DNA from: Streptomyces sp. NBC_00620
GTDB taxonomy: Bacteria > Actinomycetota > Actinomycetes > Streptomycetales > Streptomycetaceae
Assembly: GCF_026341825.1 (NCBI RefSeq)
Contig: NZ_JAPENY010000001.1
Coordinates: 3,720,001-3,784,000 of the forward strand
Reading direction: 5' to 3'
Length of the DNA stretch: 64,000 nt
Positions within the stretch are counted from its first letter, which is position 1, and every line of letters starts with the position of its first letter. This document shows positions 59,315 through 64,000 of the stretch, piece by piece. A program made the position numbers and the translations under genes. Under the pieces are notes generated by a model. That model was given only the letters and a program-made list of their open reading frames with translations. It searched no databases and was not told the DNA's origin.

Positions 59315-61252
59315 CTACGCGCCCCCCACCGCCGTAAGCAGCGCCAGCGGCGCCGCCGCCGACCTCGACTCCCGTACGCACGCGTGCGGGTAGGGCACCG
59401 GCTCCGAGTGGGTGTCGCGGCCGTAGCCCGCGAGGACCTCGGGGAGGCGGTGGCCCGCGGCGGTGGCCGCGTCGACCAGGGCGTGGGCGACGGTGCGGGC
59501 CTCGTCGTGCAGGCCGTACCTCGCCAACCCCAGGGTGATCAGGGCGTTGTCGTGGGGCCAGACCGAGCCGCGGTGGTACGAGAGCGGGTGGTACGCCGCC
59601 TGGCCGGAGGCGAGCGTGCGGACGCCCCAGCCGGAGAAGAAGTCGGGTTCGAGGAGACGGCGGCCGACCAGCTTGCCGTACTCCTTGTCGAGCAGACCCG
59701 ACCACAGGAGGTGGCCCGCGTCGGAGGCGAGGGCGTCGACATGCTGGCCGTCGCCGTCCAACGCCAGTGCGGGGAAGGAGTGTTCGGGCATCCAGAAGTC
59801 CCGCTGGAAGCGGTCGCGGAGGTCCCCGGCGGCCTGTTCCAGGAGGGCCGCGTAGACCTCGTCGTCCCAGACCGTGCGGGACAGGTGCGCGGTGCGGCGC
59901 AGTGCGTCGTACGCGTATCCCTGCGCGCCCGCCGCCATCACCGGTCCTGAGGGGCGGCTGCCGTCGGCCGAGCAGATGGCGCCGGGGGAGTCCTTCCAGT
60001 TCTGGTTGGCGAGGCCGCCGCCGTCCGCGCGGTAGACGAGATAGCCGCGCGAGGTCAGCCCGCCGTGGTCCAGCATCCAGCCGATCGCCGCACGGGCGTT
60101 GGCCTCCAGGCGCCGGGCCAGCGAGAGGTCACCGGTCTGCTCGGTGTACGCGCCGAGCAGCACCAGGAACAGCGGCGTCGCGTCCACCGAACCGTAGTAA
60201 CGCCCGTACGGCACCTGCCCGAAGTGCGCCAGCTCGCCGTGCCGCACCTCGTGCACGATCTTGCCGGGCTGGCACACCGCCTCGGCGCCCACCTCGGTCG
60301 CCTGCGTCGCGGCGAGCGCGGGCAGCGTGGCGGCGGCGAGCTGGGGGCGGTAGGGGAGCGCGAAGAGGGAGGTCAGGAGTGCGTCACGGCCGAGGAGGGT
60401 CAGGAACCAGGGGACTCCGGCCGCTGGGACGCGGAGTTCCTCGCCGTCCGGGCCCAGGGCGCCGACCTGGAGCGCCGCCAGGTCGGACAGGCCCCGCGAG
60501 CAGGCGGCGGCCAGCTCGGGCCAGCCGGTCGGGAAGGGCACGCCCTCGGTGAACTCCCCTTCGAGGGCGAGGAGTTGCTCGTTCGCGGCGGCGGGGGAGA
60601 GCGGTACGTCCGGCTCGTGCGCGGCGCCGTGCGGACGTGCCGCGACCCGCAGTGACAGCTCCGCGCTGCCGTGCGGTTCGAGATCGAGGGTCCATACGAG
60701 GCGACGGGCGCCCGTGCCCGTCTCCTCCACGCCGTCCGGGGCGGGCTCGGAGGTGACCGTCGTACAGGACCGCCATTCACCGCGCTGGTAGCCGAACTCC
60801 ACACCGTCGTCGAGGACTTGGCGGGAGCGGACCACGCCCGTCTTGGCGTAGGTGCGGTAGTCGGAGCGCAGCTCGAACTGGTCTGTGAAGTCGGCGTCCG
60901 CGGTGACCGCGACGCGGACCGTGGTGGGCGCCGGGCGGTTGCTGGTGACGCGCAGCGCCTCCACGAACGCGCCCTCGGCGACGGCCTGTTCACGGAAGAC
61001 CGTGTATGCGGGCGGTTCGTTGCGGCCGCCGCGCGGGACGAGTACACAGCGTGCCGTGTCGCCGTCCGCGACCGGCGTGAGTGCCTCGGGCACCGCGCCG
61101 TCGAGAGTCAGCTGCCAGCGGCTCAAGTGCCGTGCGTCGCGCACGAATAAGCCGTCCGGGGAACTGCCGCCCCGTACGCCGCTGATGTCCCCGCCGTCGC
61201 TCACGGCGGCGAACGTCCCACCGTGCACGAGCAGATGATGCCGGTCCGTCAT
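59315..61252 (-). CDS. Glycogen-debranching-type glycosidase (amylo-alpha-1,6-glucosidase family)
   Basis: 645 residues, no signal peptide. The N-terminal beta-domain (GDE_N_bis type) starts HHLLVHGGTFAAVSDGGDIS and includes GLFVRDARHLSRWQL. The (alpha/alpha)6 barrel contains GVPWFLTLLGRDALLTSLFA, GRYYGSVDATPLFLVLLGAY and YHPLSYHRGSVWPHDNALI, typical of trehalase/debranching folds with Asp/Glu catalysts. ATGA overlap with the upstream glycosidase shows they act together on an intracellular sugar. Confidence 0.88.
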   Translation of the reverse strand: MTDRHHLLVHGGTFAAVSDGGDISGVRGGSSPDGLFVRDARHLSRWQLTLDGAVPEALTPVADGDTARCVLVPRGGRNEPPAYTVFREQAVAEGAFVEALRVTSNRPAPTTVRVAVTADADFTDQFELRSDYRTYAKTGVVRSRQVLDDGVEFGYQRGEWRSCTTVTSEPAPDGVEETGTGARRLVWTLDLEPHGSAELSLRVAARPHGAAHEPDVPLSPAAANEQLLALEGEFTEGVPFPTGWPELAAACSRGLSDLAALQVGALGPDGEELRVPAAGVPWFLTLLGRDALLTSLFALPYRPQLAAATLPALAATQATEVGAEAVCQPGKIVHEVRHGELAHFGQVPYGRYYGSVDATPLFLVLLGAYTEQTGDLSLARRLEANARAAIGWMLDHGGLTSRGYLVYRADGGGLANQNWKDSPGAICSADGSRPSGPVMAAGAQGYAYDALRRTAHLSRTVWDDEVYAALLEQAAGDLRDRFQRDFWMPEHSFPALALDGDGQHVDALASDAGHLLWSGLLDKEYGKLVGRRLLEPDFFSGWGVRTLASGQAAYHPLSYHRGSVWPHDNALITLGLARYGLHDEARTVAHALVDAATAAGHRLPEVLAGYGRDTHSEPVPYPHACVRESRSAAAPLALLTAVGGA

Positions 61253-62904
61253 CCCCGGTCCCCTCCCTTGGCGCCCGTCTCGAATGCGTAGGCGAGCGCG
61301 TTCTCGAACGTGCTCGCGCGGTGTGCCTTGTCGAACGTGTCGTGGCCCGGGTGGGAAGCGAACTGGTCCTCCCCCGCAGGCGTGTGCAGCAGGTCGAGCG
61401 TCAGCGCGGCCGTCCAGCTGAAGCCGAGTGCGCCACAGGCCTCGCCGGTGTACGGATCCACGTACTCCGCGAAGTCGGACTCGCCGGCCGTGTCGAGCAG
61501 CGCGGCCCGCAGCCCGTCCGCGCGCACCTGCTCGCCGTGCAGCCGCAGCCCGCGCTCCAGCAGCCAGTTGGTGTTGAACCAGGCAGGGCCGCGCCAGTAG
61601 CGGTGCGGATCGAACGCGTCCCCGGTCAGGTCGTAACTCGGCACGAGCCGCGTGGCGTCACCGAGTCCGAAGTGCGAGCCGCTCGCGGTGCGTACGAGGG
61701 TGGCTGCGATGTCGCTGGGCAGCGTGGGCAGGAGGAGCGGGATCAGCCCGGCGACACTGCGCTCGGGGATGAGAGCACCGCGCACCTGAGAGCGGCGCTC
61801 TGTTCCGAGAGCACTGCTCTGCGAGCGCCGCTCCGATTCGAGAGCACCGCTCTCGCCGCCCCCGTACACGTCCCGGCAGAAGAACATCCCCTCCGCCGGA
61901 TCCCACAGCCGGTCCACCAGGGCCGCCGTCAGGCGCTCCGCGCGGGCGTGCCGGGCGGTCCCGGCCGCCCCCAGCTCCTGTGCGATGTGGGCGAGGGCGT
62001 GCTCGGAGGCGATCAGCAGCGCGTTGAACGCCGGGTCCTCGACCGCGAACTCGCCCGCCCCGTCCGCGTACCCGCCGTCCCGGTAGTCCGTCGCCAGCCG
62101 CACGTACCGCCCGTAGTCCAGATCCGTCGGCCGGTCCTCGGCGGCCCCGTGGTCGAGGTCGGCGCGGCGGAAGGAGCGCGCCGGGGCCGGGGTGATCCGG
62201 CTCAGCGGGGCGTCCCAGCAGGGGCTGTTGTCCATGCCCTGTTCCCAGGGGTGGACGACGGAGGCGAGGCCGCCGCCGCCCAGGTCCCGGCGGTGCAGGA
62301 GATAGCGGTGCCAGGCGGCAAGGCGGGGATAGACGCGGGGGAGGAAGGCGCGGGCCCGTGAGAGGCCCGGGTCGGCCTGGTGCACCAGCCATGCGGCGAG
62401 CGCGTGCACCGGTGGCTGGACGATGCCCGACGTCTGTACGTTGCGCGGGGCGCCCGCGGCGTGCCCCGCGGTCGAGGAGCGCCAGAAGTCGGGGCTCGGG
62501 AAGTACGCGTCGAGCGGCACGGAGGGGTTGAAGACGATGTGCGGGATACGGCCGTCGCCCCACTGGGCGCCGAGCAGCGTCTCCAGCTCCGTCTGCGCCC
62601 GCAGGGGGGACAGGTGGCGCAGCCCGATCGCGATGAACGCGGAGTCCCAGGACCACTGGTGCGGGTACAGGCCGCGCGAGGGCACGGTGGACGTTCCCGT
62701 CCAGTTGTCGTTCAGTACCCGGGCGGCCCTGAGGTGCAGCGACCCCGCCGACTGCGCGGGATCGTATACAAGTGGTCCGGTATGGGTGACCTCACCCCGA
62801 CCCGGTGGCGACGATGGTCCGGAGGCGTGCGCGGGTGTGCCTGAGGTGCGTACGGAGGTGATGATTCCCGTGCGCAAGGCGGTGAGCTGGGTTGTGCGGT
62901 CCAC
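61249..62904 (-). CDS. MGH1-like/GH63-type glycoside hydrolase
   Basis: 551 residues from GTG 62904 with GGGAG 6 nt upstream, no signal peptide. Motifs of the mannosylglycerate-hydrolase-like (GH63) barrel: YPHQWSWDSAFIAIGLRHLS, HPWEQGMDNSPCWD and WRGPAWFNTNWLLERGLRLH. Near residues 350-380 is an insertion of three related ~11-residue repeats (ALESERRSQ, ALGTERRSQ, ALIPERS). The pair with the debranching-like enzyme and the divergent ROK regulator suggests glucosylglycerate-, trehalose- or oligosaccharide-type substrates. None is proven. Confidence 0.84.
   Translation of the reverse strand: MDRTTQLTALRTGIITSVRTSGTPAHASGPSSPPGRGEVTHTGPLVYDPAQSAGSLHLRAARVLNDNWTGTSTVPSRGLYPHQWSWDSAFIAIGLRHLSPLRAQTELETLLGAQWGDGRIPHIVFNPSVPLDAYFPSPDFWRSSTAGHAAGAPRNVQTSGIVQPPVHALAAWLVHQADPGLSRARAFLPRVYPRLAAWHRYLLHRRDLGGGGLASVVHPWEQGMDNSPCWDAPLSRITPAPARSFRRADLDHGAAEDRPTDLDYGRYVRLATDYRDGGYADGAGEFAVEDPAFNALLIASEHALAHIAQELGAAGTARHARAERLTAALVDRLWDPAEGMFFCRDVYGGGESGALESERRSQSSALGTERRSQVRGALIPERSVAGLIPLLLPTLPSDIAATLVRTASGSHFGLGDATRLVPSYDLTGDAFDPHRYWRGPAWFNTNWLLERGLRLHGEQVRADGLRAALLDTAGESDFAEYVDPYTGEACGALGFSWTAALTLDLLHTPAGEDQFASHPGHDTFDKAHRASTFENALAYAFETGAKGGDRG
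61771..61857 (-). repeat. Tandem repeat inside GH63-type gene
   Basis: GAGAGCACCGC-type units begin at 61771, 61807 and 61840 (spacing 36 and 33 bp, multiples of three), encoding related peptides with ALxxERRSQ cores. The frame is kept. Confidence 0.82.
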
Positions 62905-62979
62905 TCAGGTCTCCCGGAAGACATCCTGCCGACCAGTTCGGCTGTAGCTACCGTAGGGTTACGTCTATTTAACACGCAA

Positions 62980-63005
62980 AACTCAATATGTAATGCAGAG
63001 TTGAG
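62980..63005. promoter_or_regulatory. Candidate ROK operator
   Basis: AACTC (62980) pairs with GAGTT (62998), and CTCAA (62982) with TTGAG (63001), in an unusually A+T-rich stretch (ACGTCTATTTAACACGCAAA just before). It lies between the divergent glycosidase operon and the ROK gene. Confidence 0.5.
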
Positions 63006-63023
63006 GAACGCAAGAGGGTGGGC

Positions 63024-64000
63024 ATGACAGGAAGGGCGGACAGGACCGTGCGCGCAGGGAACCAGGCAAGCTCCGGAGAGCTGCTCGAACTGGTGCGCAG
63101 CGGCCGGGCCACGACGCGCGGCGCGCTGCAGCAGGCCACCGGTCTGTCCCGGGCCACCGTCGGCCAGCGCCTCGACCGGCTGTTCCGCGTGGGCTGGCTG
63201 CGCGAGGGCGCCGGCGGCCCGGTGGACTCCCCGCTGGGCGGGCGCCCCTCCATCACCCTCGAATTCGACGACGCCCACGCCGTCGTCCTCGCCGCCGACC
63301 TCGACACCCGGCACGGCCGGGCGGCCGTCCTCACCCTGACCGGCGAGATCCTGGCCGAGAAGTCGGGCCTCCTGGTCGTCGACGAGGGCCCGGACGTGGT
63401 CCTCGGCGAACTCGGCCGCTGGTTCGCCGACCTGCTGGTGAAGGCCGCAAAGCCCGCCGACGCCGTGTGCGGCATCGGCCTCGCGGTTCCTGGGCCGGTC
63501 GACAGCGACACCGGCCGGGTCGTACAGCCGCCGATCATGCCGGGCTGGGACGGCTATGACATAAGGGGACGCCTGAGCCGCGCGTTCGCTGAGCATGCGG
63601 GTGAGGGCACCGTGAGTGCCGCCGGGGCAGGCGTCCCCGTACTCGTCGACAACGACGCCAACCTCATGGCGTACGGCGAGCAGCGCACCGGCTACCCGGA
63701 CTGTTCGGCGTTCGCCCTGGTCAAGGTCTCCACCGGTATCGGTGCGGGCATGGTCGTCGGCGGCACCATCTACCGGGGGATCGACGGCGGCGCCGGCGAC
63801 ATCGGGCACATCCGGGTGGGCGCCGACGCGCTGTGCCGGTGCGGTTCGTACGGCTGTCTCGCCGCCGTCGCCAGTGGCGGCGCGGTGGCGCGGCGGCTGG
63901 CCGAGTCCGGGGTGGCGGCGGCTTCCGGATCGGATGTGCGGGACTTGCTGACGTCCGGGCATCCGGAGGCGATGGCGCTCGCGCGGGAGGCGGGGCGCCA
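63024..64000 (+). CDS. ROK-family transcriptional regulator, 3' end outside window
   Basis: About 325 residues are visible; the frame is open to the window edge. The N-terminal winged helix reads LLELVRSGRATTRGALQQAT and LSRATVGQRLDRLFRVGWLR. The ROK fold follows, with VVLAADLDTRHGRAAVLTLT, IGLAVPGPVDSDTG, LVDNDANLMAYGEQ, GIGAGMVVGGTIYRG and the zinc motif CRCGSYGCL. The GHIRV strand lies before it. Divergent from the glycosidase pair, which it probably controls in response to a sugar. Confidence 0.92.
   Translation, partial: MTGRADRTVRAGNQASSGELLELVRSGRATTRGALQQATGLSRATVGQRLDRLFRVGWLREGAGGPVDSPLGGRPSITLEFDDAHAVVLAADLDTRHGRAAVLTLTGEILAEKSGLLVVDEGPDVVLGELGRWFADLLVKAAKPADAVCGIGLAVPGPVDSDTGRVVQPPIMPGWDGYDIRGRLSRAFAEHAGEGTVSAAGAGVPVLVDNDANLMAYGEQRTGYPDCSAFALVKVSTGIGAGMVVGGTIYRGIDGGAGDIGHIRVGADALCRCGSYGCLAAVASGGAVARRLAESGVAAASGSDVRDLLTSGHPEAMALAREAGR

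Overview
The window is about 72% G+C by eye. It has actinomycete codon use, many GTG/TTG starts, Tat and lipoprotein signals, dre-like and Zur-like operators, and dispersed hairpin repeats typical of Streptomyces. The core genes era, leuA, recO, uppS, zur-znu, glyQS, a GH18 chitinase and dusB appear in an order that, from memory and unchecked, matches one arm of the S. coelicolor core chromosome. It is therefore a chromosomal Streptomyces segment with accessory cassettes between core genes. I see no prophage, insertion sequence, CRISPR array, rRNA or tRNA.

Layout. 1-5.5 kb: 3' part of era, an XRE/MmyB-type regulator facing an SDR oxidoreductase, and a coupled GH1 beta-glucosidase/MFS pair. 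5.5-9.2 kb: a PadR regulator coupled to an ABC ATPase and a large FtsX-type permease. 9.3-12.8 kb: an emfourin-type inhibitor with a protealysin-like M4 protease, then leuA behind a Leu-rich leader peptide and attenuator. 12.9-18 kb: a zinc-ribbon/TerB-like protein, an MMPL exporter and a NarL-type two-component system. 18-27.8 kb: a probable sialic-acid locus made of a secreted sialidase, an aldolase of the DHDPS/NanA family, a dipeptide-type ABC importer with a fused permease-ATPase, a GntR/FCD regulator and a phosphatase-like protein. The same 12-bp motif lies upstream of both the sialidase and the importer operon. 27.8-31 kb: a CatR/FurA-like repressor divergent from katG. 31-35.2 kb: a methyltransferase, AraC and TetR regulators, a SnoaL-like protein behind a 48-bp palindrome, and an HTH(DUF5753)/DUF397 pair with two small proteins.

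35.2-45.8 kb: a secreted TagC-like beta-propeller protein, recO, uppS, a multidomain secreted M4 protease, the operon znuA-znuC-znuB-zur with Zur-like boxes over a probably leaderless znuA start, and glyQS. 45.8-52 kb: a nuclease-family protein, a DUF4394 protein, a chitinase with paired dre-like sites, an aldo/keto reductase preceded by a 38-bp palindrome, a TetR regulator, a small zinc-finger-like protein and a MarR regulator. 52-64 kb: a flavin oxidoreductase, two DHA2-type MFS pumps flanking an MmyB-type regulator, dusB, a membrane-anchored unknown, a VOC protein, and a coupled pair of intracellular glycosidases divergent from a ROK regulator cut by the window end.

The genes combine housekeeping functions (ribosome assembly, tRNA modification and charging, leucine synthesis, recombination, lipid carrier synthesis) with saprophytic nutrient scavenging (chitin, sialoglycans, glucosides, proteins). 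Redox and metal stress responses and drug export make up most of the rest.
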